A program made the translations under genes and the position numbers. A DNA stretch of 38,012 bases, from contig CANLLM010000012.1 in assembly GCA_947491825.1 (NCBI GenBank), positions 1 through 38,012 of the forward strand. Direction: 5' to 3'. The notes beneath the pieces were generated by a model that worked only from the letters and a program-made list of their open reading frames with translations, was not told the origin of the DNA and did not search any database. Below are positions 1-8,929 of this stretch, piece by piece (within the stretch, counting starts at the first letter, position 1; each line of letters starts with the position of its first letter). Source of the stretch: Bacteroidota bacterium. GTDB taxonomy: Bacteria > Bacteroidota > Bacteroidia > UKL13-3.

Positions 1-225
1 CCAAATCCAAGTACAGGTAGGTTTAATGTGAATACCAAAGAAACGATGATGGGCAAAACAGCGGTTACCTTATACAATGTATTAGGAGCCAAAGTGTACA
101 ACGAAAGCATTGATATGAATGGTAAAACAGCAGAGGTTAATGCAGAAGGATTGCCATCAGGTATTTACCTATTGCAGTTAATCAATAATGGTAAACAATA
201 CACACAACGTGTTACGGTGAAGTAA
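1..225 (+). CDS. C-terminal fragment of a secreted protein with a type IX secretion (T9SS type A) sorting domain; 5' end outside the window
   Basis: Frame is open from base 1: PNPSTGRFNV...LYNVLGAKVYNES...LPSGIYLLQLINNGKQYTQRVTVK*, the typical Por/T9SS C-terminal sorting domain. Confidence 0.9.
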   Translation, partial: PNPSTGRFNVNTKETMMGKTAVTLYNVLGAKVYNESIDMNGKTAEVNAEGLPSGIYLLQLINNGKQYTQRVTVK

Positions 226-251
226 GAACATCATCGAAAATAAAACGCAAT

Positions 252-286
252 AAAAAGTCTGTTTCAATGTTGAAACAGACTTTTTT
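252..286 (+). terminator. Intrinsic terminator of the T9SS cargo gene
   Basis: AAAAAGTCTGTTTCAATGTTGAAACAGACTTTTTT: long stem followed by a T run. Confidence 0.85.
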
Positions 287-314
287 GTTTTAAATGAGAC
301 ATTAATAATTGCAT

Positions 315-351
315 AAAAAAACGCCTTCAGTAATTTAAACTGAGGGCGTTT
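315..351 (-). terminator. Intrinsic terminator of gcvH
   Basis: aaaaaaACGCCTTCAGT..ACTGAgGGCGTTT inverted repeat; the T run lies on the minus strand. Confidence 0.8.
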
Positions 352-373
352 GGAGTATTATGTATTAAGAAAA

Positions 374-754
374 TTAAGCTCCAACTAGTGCTTTGTAGTC
401 AGTAACATTCATTAATCCTGAAACCTCTTCTTGGTTAAAGCCTGTTAGCTTAACCATCCATCCTTCACCATAAGCATCGCTATTTACTAACTCGGGAGCG
501 TTGTCTAATGCACTATTAAATTCAGTAACAGTACCGCTTAAAGGAGAAAATAAATCAGAAACTGTTTTAACGGCTTCTACTGTTCCGAAAACATCATGTT
601 GGCCAACTGACTTGCCAATGGAGTTGATGTCAACGTAAACAATGTCGCCTAACTCATGTTGAGCAAAGTCGGTGATTCCAATAAAAGCAGTATCGCCTTC
701 GATGCGAACCCACTCATGGTCTTTTGTGTACAATAAATTATCAGGAAAATTCAT
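374..754 (-). CDS. gcvH: Glycine cleavage system H protein
   Basis: [21 protein letters not shown]..., lipoyl-lysine context [12 protein letters not shown], 126 aa. Confidence 0.97.
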   Translation of the reverse strand: MNFPDNLLYTKDHEWVRIEGDTAFIGITDFAQHELGDIVYVDINSIGKSVGQHDVFGTVEAVKTVSDLFSPLSGTVTEFNSALDNAPELVNSDAYGEGWMVKLTGFNQEEVSGLMNVTDYKALVGA

Positions 755-893
755 AACTAATAGGTTGTTAATTTTTGGCTAAATTAAGGGTTGTATATGA
801 ATTAAAAAATAATTGAGTTAAAACTTTTCTCAGACTTTTATTGCTTTTGCACGCAATGACATTTTATTTTATGAATGATAGTATATTGCATGC

Positions 894-1574
894 ATGAGCG
901 GTAAACTTTATTTGGTGCCAACGCCAATTGGGAACTTAGAGGATATTACGCTAAGGGCGCTTCGTATTTTAAAGGAGGTAGATGCTATTTTAGCTGAAGA
1001 TACCAGGCAAAGTATTAAACTATTGAAGCATTATGGAATTGATAAGCAGCTAATACCCTATCACATGCACAATGAGCACCGCGAGCTAAGTCGGTTTGTT
1101 GATATGCTGCAATCTGGCAAAGTTCTAGCTCTTGTAAGTGACGCAGGTACACCTGCCATTAGTGATCCCGGTTTTTTATTGGTACGTGAATGTTTAAGGG
1201 AAAAAATATCAGTTGAGTGCTTGCCAGGTGCAACGGCTTTTGTTCCGGCATTGGTTAAAAGTGGTTTGCCTTCCAATAGTTTTTGTTTTGAAGGTTTTTT
1301 ACCAGACAAGAAAGGTCGCCAAACTAAAATAAGGGAATTAAGCAAAGAGGAACGAACAATTATTTTATATGAATCTCCACACAGATTGGTTAAGTGTTTG
1401 AACCAGCTAAAAGAATTTTTTGGCGGTGATCGACAAGCTTCTGTATCTAGAGAATTAACTAAAATGTTTGAAGAAACAGTTAATGGAACGATTGACGAAC
1501 TGATAACTTATTACGGAGTAAAACCTCCGAAGGGTGAAATAGTAATGGTAATAAATGGGTACGAAAAAGGCTAA
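894..1574 (+). CDS. rsmI: 16S rRNA (cytidine-2'-O)-methyltransferase RsmI
   Basis: GKLYLVPTPIGNLEDITLRALRILKEVD, AEDTRQS, VSDAGTPAISDPG, PGATAFVPALVKSGL. Confidence 0.95.
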   Translation: MSGKLYLVPTPIGNLEDITLRALRILKEVDAILAEDTRQSIKLLKHYGIDKQLIPYHMHNEHRELSRFVDMLQSGKVLALVSDAGTPAISDPGFLLVRECLREKISVECLPGATAFVPALVKSGLPSNSFCFEGFLPDKKGRQTKIRELSKEERTIILYESPHRLVKCLNQLKEFFGGDRQASVSRELTKMFEETVNGTIDELITYYGVKPPKGEIVMVINGYEKG

Positions 1575-1583
1575 TTAGCCTTT
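1566..1583 (-). terminator. Compact hairpin at the convergent rsmI/menF stop codons; likely menF terminator
   Basis: Perfect palindrome AAAGGCTAATTAGCCTTT; on the minus strand it runs into TTTTT. Confidence 0.5.
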
Positions 1584-2675
1584 AAACAAAGACTTTACTG
1601 TGTTTAGTTTTCTTTGCGTTTCTTCCCATTCCTTATTAGCTGAACTAGCCTTTGTAATGCCTGCTCCTGCGTATAAAAGTGCATTATTTCTGAAGAGTTC
1701 GGCACATCTTATATTAACAAATAATTCAAGATTATTACTTGGCCACTGCATACCTATAAAACCGCTATAAAATCTACGTTCCATTTTTTCATTTTCGGCA
1801 ATAAATAAACTTGCTTCAAACTGAGGTAAGCCGCAAACAGCTGGTGTTGGATTTAAATCTCCGAGTAATTTGTGTAGTTTGGTTTTGAATAAATCGGGAG
1901 TAAGTTTAGCATTAAATATACTGCGTAAGTGGCTTACATCTCCAGCGGTTATGGTTTCAACATCACTTAGCGTATACCTTTTAAATCCATGTTGTTTTAA
2001 TATGTTACTAATAAAGAATTCAATCATTCCTTGTTCGTCATGTTCTTTATCTGTCCAAGCCACATTGCCGTCTGAAGGAATTGTTCCAGCTAATGCAACT
2101 GTTTCTATAGTATTGTTTGTAACTGATAATAGTTTTTCTGGTGTGGCTCCAATCCAACAGCCAACGTCAGTTATTTTAAAAAAATAAACTGCAGCATCTG
2201 GGTATTTAGTTACAGCATCAATAAATAGTTGCGCAGCATCCAATTCACCTTTAAAATTGGTTTGTTCACATCTTGCCGCAACTACTTTATCAAACTTATC
2301 TGATTTTATACTTGAAACAATATTATCTACATAATGAGTGTAGTTAGTTTGATTAGCATAGAAATTTTGTTTCAATGTCTCTTCAAAGAATGAATCTGAT
2401 GAGTTTTGCATGGCAGGCAATTGGCCGAAAACACAGCTGTTATTCTTGTATACAGCGTCACTAATAAAAGTGTACGATTTATCACCTGCTCCATAAGGTG
2501 AGCAAAAAAACAATGGCCTATCTAGTGCTTGTTGGTATTCTACCCGGTCCATTTTAGGGGTTGCTGAAGCATAAAAATAATAAGCGTCATTACTTTTAGG
2601 TAATCGCATTGCAGCAAAGTTACAGCCTATTTTTTGGGCCTCATTAAACCTTTGGTGGATTAAATCCTCGTTCAT
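1575..2675 (-). CDS. menF: Isochorismate synthase (chorismate-binding family), menaquinone pathway
   Basis: Chorismate-binding signatures GATPEKLLSV, ALAGTIP, HLRSIFNAKL, NPTPAVCGLP, RRFYSGFIG, YAGAGITKASSANKEWEET. Confidence 0.88.
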   Translation of the reverse strand: MNEDLIHQRFNEAQKIGCNFAAMRLPKSNDAYYFYASATPKMDRVEYQQALDRPLFFCSPYGAGDKSYTFISDAVYKNNSCVFGQLPAMQNSSDSFFEETLKQNFYANQTNYTHYVDNIVSSIKSDKFDKVVAARCEQTNFKGELDAAQLFIDAVTKYPDAAVYFFKITDVGCWIGATPEKLLSVTNNTIETVALAGTIPSDGNVAWTDKEHDEQGMIEFFISNILKQHGFKRYTLSDVETITAGDVSHLRSIFNAKLTPDLFKTKLHKLLGDLNPTPAVCGLPQFEASLFIAENEKMERRFYSGFIGMQWPSNNLELFVNIRCAELFRNNALLYAGAGITKASSANKEWEETQRKLNTVKSLFKG

Positions 2676-3111
2676 CTTTTTTTATTTCTATGACAGCCAT
2701 CGTTAGTCGGCTTATACAGTTGAGTTTACCATTTTTATCGGTAATTTTTATTTCCCAAACCTGAGTTGTTCTTCCTAAGTGGATGGGCCTGGCAGTACCA
2801 AATACATATCCATTTCCTTCGTGTGCACTTCGAACATGATTTGCATTAATATCTAATCCAATGGCAACAAATTTAGTTCTGTCTATGGCAAGGTTAGCAG
2901 CCAAGCTTCCAACTGTTTCTGCCAATACGCAATATGCACCTCCATTAACAATTCGTAATGGCTGAACTGTCCTATGATCTATTGGCATGCGAGCAGTTAA
3001 ATAGTCTTCGCCATAATCTATAAACTCAATACCAATGTATTCAGACATGGTATTTTCATTTCGTTTATTAATTTCATGAAGGGTTATACCTTCCATGTTT
3101 ACAAAAGCCAT
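2644..3111 (-). CDS. menI: Hotdog-fold PaaI/YdiI-like thioesterase, probable DHNA-CoA hydrolase
   Basis: YdiI-like: TARMPIDHRTVQPLRIVNGGAYCVLAETVGSLAANLA...GLDINANHVRSAHEG...HLGRTTQVWEIKITDKNGKL; overlaps the start of menF. Confidence 0.75.
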   Translation of the reverse strand: MAFVNMEGITLHEINKRNENTMSEYIGIEFIDYGEDYLTARMPIDHRTVQPLRIVNGGAYCVLAETVGSLAANLAIDRTKFVAIGLDINANHVRSAHEGNGYVFGTARPIHLGRTTQVWEIKITDKNGKLNCISRLTMAVIEIKKDERGFNPPKV

Positions 3112-3204
3112 TTTATTAATTTTGATGCAAATTAAGTCATTAATAAGGGAAGTACTTTACGATTTTAATAAAAAGCCGCTTTTATTAAATAATTCTATTG
3201 CAGT

Positions 3205-4971
3205 TTAAATAAATGTTCTGAAATTTTCTTCCCTTGTAATAAGTAATTCCTCGTTCAGCTTTTTATGGTGGATATCAATAATTGAACCTACCATTTTTAA
3301 TGGTTTTCCATTACGATCTCTGATTGTTTGTCCGCTCGCCAAAAACCATTTATAACTTCCATCTTTTGTCTTTAATCGGTACTCCATCATATATGGCTCA
3401 TTATCTTCCGAATGTCTTTTAATGGTGTTTCTAAATCGTTCCATATCCTCTGGGTGCAAGCTCTCTAGAAATGCGTCATTAGATGCAATTATTTCCTGGT
3501 CATCATACCCAAGTAACTCATAATACCTCGGGCTCCACCAAACAACACCTTCCTCAATATTAAACCATTCCCAGACTCCTGCAGCAGTTCTTTTAAAAGC
3601 AAGCTCGTACCTTATTTCACTGTCTAATAATTTTATTTCAGCTAGTTTTCGTGCTGTTATATCGGTTACAATTCCTTCAAAAAAAGTAATTTCGCCATCA
3701 ACATTTTTTTTAATAAAAGTTCGCTCTTCAATCCATACCCAATTATTGTTTTTATGCTTTATTCTATATTCTGAACTTATTTGATTTGTTTGGTAAGAAA
3801 TGGCAATAAAAATCCTATCTAATACACTAATTTTATCTTCTTCAGAAATTAAGTTATTGTATGAAACACCCTCTTTAGTTAGCTCAACTGATGTATATCC
3901 AAGAATTTGCGAGACATTGGTTGAAACATAAATTATACTTCTTTCTTTATTGGGTAACCATTTAAAGAGCACAGAAGGACTATTGGCAATAATTGTTTCG
4001 GCCGTTTGCTGGTTTTCTTCCTGTATTTTCTTTTGAGTGATGTTTTGTGCAATGCCTAAATATCCATTAATTCTACCGTCTTCATCCTTAATGTTATTGA
4101 TAGTTAGTAATACGGTTAATCGTTGGTTGCCTTTAGTAATATATGTCCATTCTCTTATATTTGTTAAGCCTATCCTATTTTTAAAAATAAAGGAATCAAA
4201 ACTTGGTTTTAAATTTGTATTGTATTTAATGTTTAAATCTTCTGTTCTTTGCTCAACTTCTTTAATATCATGAAATAATAATGGCGTTGATTTGCCTAAT
4301 AATTCCTCTGCTTTATATTCTAACATTTGTTCAGCACCTTTATTGAATTCAACAATAATCCCCTCCTTGTTAACAGCAATTATGGCATAGTTCGTACTAT
4401 CAAGAAGTTGGCGCTGGAAAACCCTTGTGGCAAGTAGTTTTGCGTTTAATCTTACTTTGTCTGCAATTTCGGCATGTAATGATTCGGTTGAATTAAGCAT
4501 AGATTCTATTGAATTATACCCATATATACTGAATAAAGTTAACGCAATACCTCTCGAGAAAATAACGGCTATGGGTTGATCTTGTATTAATCCAGTTACC
4601 ATACCAGTAACTATACTTAAGCCTATTAGTAATACTTGATATTTAATATTTATTACCAAAAATAAAATTTGGAAAATAATCATCAAATGAAATAACCAAT
4701 TGGGAGCATCCTGACCTATACTTTGGGTAAATGAAAGTGATAGTATGATTATTGATAGAATAATTAATATTCCAGATTCGGGGTTTTCAGCTTTAATAAA
4801 TTGGTTGGCTGAATAGTAAAACAATGTGCTTACCAAAACACAAAATAGGGCAGCCCAAAAGTAATTTGTAGCGTAAACAATATTTATTACGGAAAATACT
4901 ACTAAAAATAAAATTACTATAGTATTTTGCTTTAGGTATAAAGTAAGCTTAAATCTCTTGTTGTGTGGCAT
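3205..4971 (-). CDS. Multi-TM protein with multiple PAS/PAC domains and no recognisable output domain
   Basis: Hydrophobic N-terminus with several TM segments, then PAS motifs (YAIIAVNKEGIIVEFNKGAEQMLEY, VSQILGY, WWSPRYYELLGYDDQEI) and PAC motifs (YLGIAQNITQKK, FEGIVTDITARK, MVGSIIDIHHKK); stops after EENFRTFI. Confidence 0.85.
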   Translation of the reverse strand: MPHNKRFKLTLYLKQNTIVILFLVVFSVINIVYATNYFWAALFCVLVSTLFYYSANQFIKAENPESGILIILSIIILSLSFTQSIGQDAPNWLFHLMIIFQILFLVINIKYQVLLIGLSIVTGMVTGLIQDQPIAVIFSRGIALTLFSIYGYNSIESMLNSTESLHAEIADKVRLNAKLLATRVFQRQLLDSTNYAIIAVNKEGIIVEFNKGAEQMLEYKAEELLGKSTPLLFHDIKEVEQRTEDLNIKYNTNLKPSFDSFIFKNRIGLTNIREWTYITKGNQRLTVLLTINNIKDEDGRINGYLGIAQNITQKKIQEENQQTAETIIANSPSVLFKWLPNKERSIIYVSTNVSQILGYTSVELTKEGVSYNNLISEEDKISVLDRIFIAISYQTNQISSEYRIKHKNNNWVWIEERTFIKKNVDGEITFFEGIVTDITARKLAEIKLLDSEIRYELAFKRTAAGVWEWFNIEEGVVWWSPRYYELLGYDDQEIIASNDAFLESLHPEDMERFRNTIKRHSEDNEPYMMEYRLKTKDGSYKWFLASGQTIRDRNGKPLKMVGSIIDIHHKKLNEELLITREENFRTFI

Positions 4972-5043
4972 GCTTACGCTTAAATAATTTATGTAAATTT
5001 AAGCATATTTAATTAAATAAAAATCTGCAAATTTGTTTTACTC

Positions 5044-5655
5044 ATGGTTATAAAACAACTTTTTATTGTACGACATGGCGAAACAGATTTTAATCGCCAA
5101 AATATAGTTCAGGGTAGCGGTGTTGATAAGGAAATTAACGAATTAGGTCGCTATCAAGCACAACAATTCTATGAATATTATCAGCAAGTTCCTTTTCAAC
5201 ACATCTTCACATCATCATTAATTCGTACACACCAAAGTGTAGAGGCTTTTATTAAAAAAGGTATTAAGCATTCTATATTGCCTGAATTGAATGAGATTAG
5301 TTGGGGTGACTTTGAAGGTAAGTTTCAAACTCCCGAGCAAAAAGCCATTTATTGGGAAACAGTAAACATGTGGAATAACGGAGATTTACAGGCTAAAATA
5401 CCCAATGGAGAAAGTCCACTTGTGATGCAAGAGCGACAAAAAATTGCATTGAATCAGATCATTAATACAGAAGAAGAGGTATTACTAATTTGTATGCATG
5501 GTCGTGCTATGAAAAGTTTTTTGTGTTTGATGTTAGGTTTGTCGTTAACCCAAATGGAACAATTTCAGCATACTAATTTATGTTTGTATCATTTGGAATA
5601 TGATGGTACAACATTCAAGTTGTTAAAGGCTAACGATACTACCCACCTGAAGTAA
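5044..5655 (+). CDS. Histidine phosphatase family protein (phosphoglycerate mutase-like)
   Basis: FIVRHGETDFNRQNIVQG, ISWGDFEGK, LLICMHGRAMKSFL. Confidence 0.92.
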   Translation: MVIKQLFIVRHGETDFNRQNIVQGSGVDKEINELGRYQAQQFYEYYQQVPFQHIFTSSLIRTHQSVEAFIKKGIKHSILPELNEISWGDFEGKFQTPEQKAIYWETVNMWNNGDLQAKIPNGESPLVMQERQKIALNQIINTEEEVLLICMHGRAMKSFLCLMLGLSLTQMEQFQHTNLCLYHLEYDGTTFKLLKANDTTHLK

Positions 5656-5672
5656 ATTTAAAAATAATACGA

Positions 5673-7796
5673 ATGAAAATAATTACCATAATATTGGCAC
5701 TTTCCTTAGTTACCATTGGGAATAAACTTGCTGCGCAAAACAAAATGATTAATAATACATATCCTGAAACTAAAAAGGGAAACGTGGTTGATGATTACTT
5801 CGGTACTAAAATTAACGACTCCTACCAATGGCTTGAAAATGACACAGCAGCTGATGTTACAAGTTGGGTTGATGAGCAGAATAAACTTACCCATAATTAC
5901 CTTGCTCAAATTCCCTTTAGAGTTAAAATAAAAAATCGTTTAACCGAAATTTGGAATTACCCGAAATACAGTTCGCCTTTTAAGGAAGGTGACTATTATT
6001 ATTTTTTCAAAAATGACGGATTACAAAACCAAAGTGTTTTGTATCGTCAGCTTGGAATAAATGGCGAACATGAAGTTTTTTTGGACCCAAATAAACTAAG
6101 TAATGATGGCACATCGTCATTAGCTAGTATTACGTTTAGCAAGGATCATAAATTTTGTGCTGTAGGAATTGCCCAAAGCGGTAGCGATTGGAACGAAATT
6201 TTTGTAATGAATGTATCAAACAAACAAAAAACTACTGATGTTATTAAATGGGTTAAATTCAGTGGTGCTACTTGGTACAAAAACGGCTTTTATTATAGCC
6301 GTTATGATGAACCCACTAAAGGTAAAGAATACAGTAGTGCTAATGAATATATGAAAATTTATTACCATGAGTTGGGTAGACCACAACAAGACGATAAACT
6401 GATTTATGAAGATAATGCACATCCATTGCGCTACTTTAATGCTGGAGTTACAGAGGACGAAAGGTATCTTTATATTAACGTGAGCGAAGGAACCAGTGGT
6501 TCTGAAATTTTAGTTCGTGATTTAACTCAACCCAATACTATATTTAAAACCCTGTTTAAAGGCTTTGAAAACAACTACAATATCATTGATAATAGTGGGG
6601 ATAAAATTTTAGTATTAACGGATCTTGGTGCAACAAATTATCGTTTGGTTTTAGTTGATCCATTAAATCCTGATTCGAAAAACTGGAAAGATATTATTCC
6701 CCAGGGTATTGATTTATTAGAGGGTGTTTCAACTTGTGGTGGTAAGTTATTTGCTACTTATTTAAAAGATGCGAGCACACGGTTATATAGTTTTGATAGG
6801 AACGGTAAAAATAAATTAGAGATACTTCTTCCAGGCATTTGCACTGCCACAGGCATTAGCGGTAAGAAAGAGGATAAGGAAGCATTTTATACATTTACCT
6901 CATTTATTAATCCGGGAGAAATTTATCGTTATGATTTAAACAACGGCAAATCTGAATTATTCCGTAAAACTGATACAAAGTTTGATGCCAATGGGTTTGA
7001 AACTAAGCAGGTTTTTTATACATCAAAAGACGGAACTAAAGTCCCTATGTTTATTATGCACAAAAAGGGCTTGAAATTGGATGGCAATAATCCTACATTA
7101 CTTTATGCATATGGCGGATTCAATATCTCATTAACGCCATCGTTTAGTGTTTCGCGTATTATGTTCTTGGAAAAAGGTGGGGTTTATGTGGTTGCAAATT
7201 TGCGAGGCGGTGGCGAGTATGGTGAAGATTGGCACAAGGCGGGTATGCTTAATAAGAAGCAAAATGTATTTGATGATTTTATTGCAGCAGCAGAGTTTTT
7301 GATTAAAGAGAAATATACCTCGTCTGATAAACTAGCCATTCATGGTGGAAGCAATGGTGGGTTGTTGGTTGGTGCATGTATGACGCAAAGGCCCGAGTTG
7401 TTTAAAGTAGCTATTCCCGCGGTAGGTGTGTTGGATATGTTGAAATACCATAAGTTTACCATTGGTTGGGGTTGGGCTGTAGAATACGGGAGCAGTGACA
7501 GCAAAGAGCAGTTTGATTATTTAATTAAATATTCTCCATTACATCAGGTTAAGTCTGGGGTAAATTATCCAGCAACCATGATTATGACAGCGGATCATGA
7601 TGACCGTGTGGTGCCTGCGCATAGTTTTAAATTTGCTGCCGAGCTACAAAGCAAACAACTACCAACGGGGAATCCTGTATTAATTAGAATTGATAAAAAA
7701 GCGGGACACGGGGCTGGTAAGCCTACCTCAAAATTAATTGAAGATGCCACAGACATGTGGAGCTTCGTATTGTGGAATTTAGGCGTGACGTTTTAA
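5673..7796 (+). CDS. Prolyl oligopeptidase family serine peptidase with signal peptide
   Basis: YPETKKGNVVDDYFGTKINDSYQWLEND; GGSNGGLLVGACMTQRPELF (Ser), DDRVVPAHSFKF (Asp), KAGHGAGKP (His). Confidence 0.95.
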   Translation: MKIITIILALSLVTIGNKLAAQNKMINNTYPETKKGNVVDDYFGTKINDSYQWLENDTAADVTSWVDEQNKLTHNYLAQIPFRVKIKNRLTEIWNYPKYSSPFKEGDYYYFFKNDGLQNQSVLYRQLGINGEHEVFLDPNKLSNDGTSSLASITFSKDHKFCAVGIAQSGSDWNEIFVMNVSNKQKTTDVIKWVKFSGATWYKNGFYYSRYDEPTKGKEYSSANEYMKIYYHELGRPQQDDKLIYEDNAHPLRYFNAGVTEDERYLYINVSEGTSGSEILVRDLTQPNTIFKTLFKGFENNYNIIDNSGDKILVLTDLGATNYRLVLVDPLNPDSKNWKDIIPQGIDLLEGVSTCGGKLFATYLKDASTRLYSFDRNGKNKLEILLPGICTATGISGKKEDKEAFYTFTSFINPGEIYRYDLNNGKSELFRKTDTKFDANGFETKQVFYTSKDGTKVPMFIMHKKGLKLDGNNPTLLYAYGGFNISLTPSFSVSRIMFLEKGGVYVVANLRGGGEYGEDWHKAGMLNKKQNVFDDFIAAAEFLIKEKYTSSDKLAIHGGSNGGLLVGACMTQRPELFKVAIPAVGVLDMLKYHKFTIGWGWAVEYGSSDSKEQFDYLIKYSPLHQVKSGVNYPATMIMTADHDDRVVPAHSFKFAAELQSKQLPTGNPVLIRIDKKAGHGAGKPTSKLIEDATDMWSFVLWNLGVTF

Positions 7797-7807
7797 ACTA
7801 AATTTTT

Positions 7808-7852
7808 AAATAAAATGCCCCAATAGCTTATAGGTATTGGGGCATTTTATTT
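7808..7852. terminator. Bidirectional terminator between convergent genes
   Basis: AAATAAAATGCCCCAATA..TATTGGGGCATTTTATTT, A/T runs on both flanks. Confidence 0.85.
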
Positions 7853-8358
7853 TAGTCTTTTATAGATTTTGCCATTATATCAAAATCAGATTTTAACGAT
7901 TCTTTGTTTTTCAGCGATGTCCAACACAGTGATTTATAAAAGTGGCCATTTGTTTCAGTAGCTGTAATAAGCATGTAATAGTCACCATCCTTGTCTTTCC
8001 AAGTTAATTCTATTTGTGCATGTTTATTGCCATTAGCTTCTGATGTGGTAACAGTGCCAAGTTTTCTTCCTTTGGCATCTTTCATATAATCTTCGGTAAA
8101 AGAGTTTAAAAAATCGGTAGGGTTGTTAAATTTCATCCCCAACGATTCTAAATGATCTTTGGCATCTTCAATTACAACCAGATAGGCATCTTTTATAGCA
8201 CTTTGATATTGCAATAGAGCTACATCATTTAAGTCGTATGCCTTTACCATATAGTCTGCAACGCTCATGGTAAAACAATGCCCCCCCGTTTTGCTTATAA
8301 ATTGTGCATTAGCGGCAAATCCTAGTACCACAAAAATGCTTAAAAGTAGTTTTTTCAT
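7852..8358 (-). CDS. Secreted hypothetical protein
   Basis: Signal peptide MKKLLLSIFVVLGFAANA; 17 bp downstream of the pentapeptide gene. Confidence 0.75.
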   Translation of the reverse strand: MKKLLLSIFVVLGFAANAQFISKTGGHCFTMSVADYMVKAYDLNDVALLQYQSAIKDAYLVVIEDAKDHLESLGMKFNNPTDFLNSFTEDYMKDAKGRKLGTVTTSEANGNKHAQIELTWKDKDGDYYMLITATETNGHFYKSLCWTSLKNKESLKSDFDIMAKSIKD

Positions 8359-8375
8359 AAAATGTAAATATAATA

Positions 8376-8927
8376 TTATTCAATAATAAGCTGGTATCTG
8401 TATAATAATCCGCTTAAATCATGGCGTGAGAATTTAGCCTTTTTAATACGATTCATTGCGGGATCTATTAAAAAATTAATGTTGGTGGTAAAGTCTACTG
8501 TTTCTATATTGGTTTGTTCAAATACAGCCTCACTAAAATCACAATTCGTTATTTTGGATGATGATAGGTCTGTAAGTGTTAGGTTAACACCTTTCATTAA
8601 ACAATCATTGAAACTACTTTTATTCAGTTTTTTTCGTTCAAAAGTTGTATAGCTCAGGTTACAATTATTTGCCGTTATACAAAATCCAAAATCTTTAATA
8701 CTGTTAAAGTTTAGTCCTATTAGTTTACAATCTGTAAAGACGCATTCGTTTAGTATACACAAATCAATGTTTGCGTTACTAAAATTACAATTTATAAACT
8801 CACAATCGTTAAAGGTAATACCCTTTACGCTGTTAAAAATGCAATTAATAAACCCACAGTTTTCGTATTCAATATCTTCTAATTTTTGCTCGCTAAAATC
8901 TAATTGCTTAAATTCTTGTTTGTGCAT
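8376..8927 (-). CDS. Pentapeptide-repeat protein
   Basis: Repeats such as CGFINCIFNSVKGITFNDCEFINCNFSNANIDLCILNECVFTDCKLIGLNF; C-terminus DPAMNRIKKAKFSRHDLSGLLYRYQLIIE. Confidence 0.88.
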   Translation of the reverse strand: MHKQEFKQLDFSEQKLEDIEYENCGFINCIFNSVKGITFNDCEFINCNFSNANIDLCILNECVFTDCKLIGLNFNSIKDFGFCITANNCNLSYTTFERKKLNKSSFNDCLMKGVNLTLTDLSSSKITNCDFSEAVFEQTNIETVDFTTNINFLIDPAMNRIKKAKFSRHDLSGLLYRYQLIIE

Positions 8928-8929
8928 TT

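Noticed and set aside
1061-1345. 94-aa minus-strand ORF inside rsmI
   Set aside because: Antisense to a well-conserved gene, low-complexity basic translation, no family resemblance
3167-3190. Inverted repeat AATAAAAAGCCGCTTTTATT as a terminator of the PAS gene
   Set aside because: Arms are short and the loop is nearly absent; too weak to call
8376-8927. Pentapeptide protein as a Qnr quinolone-resistance determinant
   Set aside because: The repeat pattern is degenerate and Qnr-specific features are not evident; only generic family membership is supported
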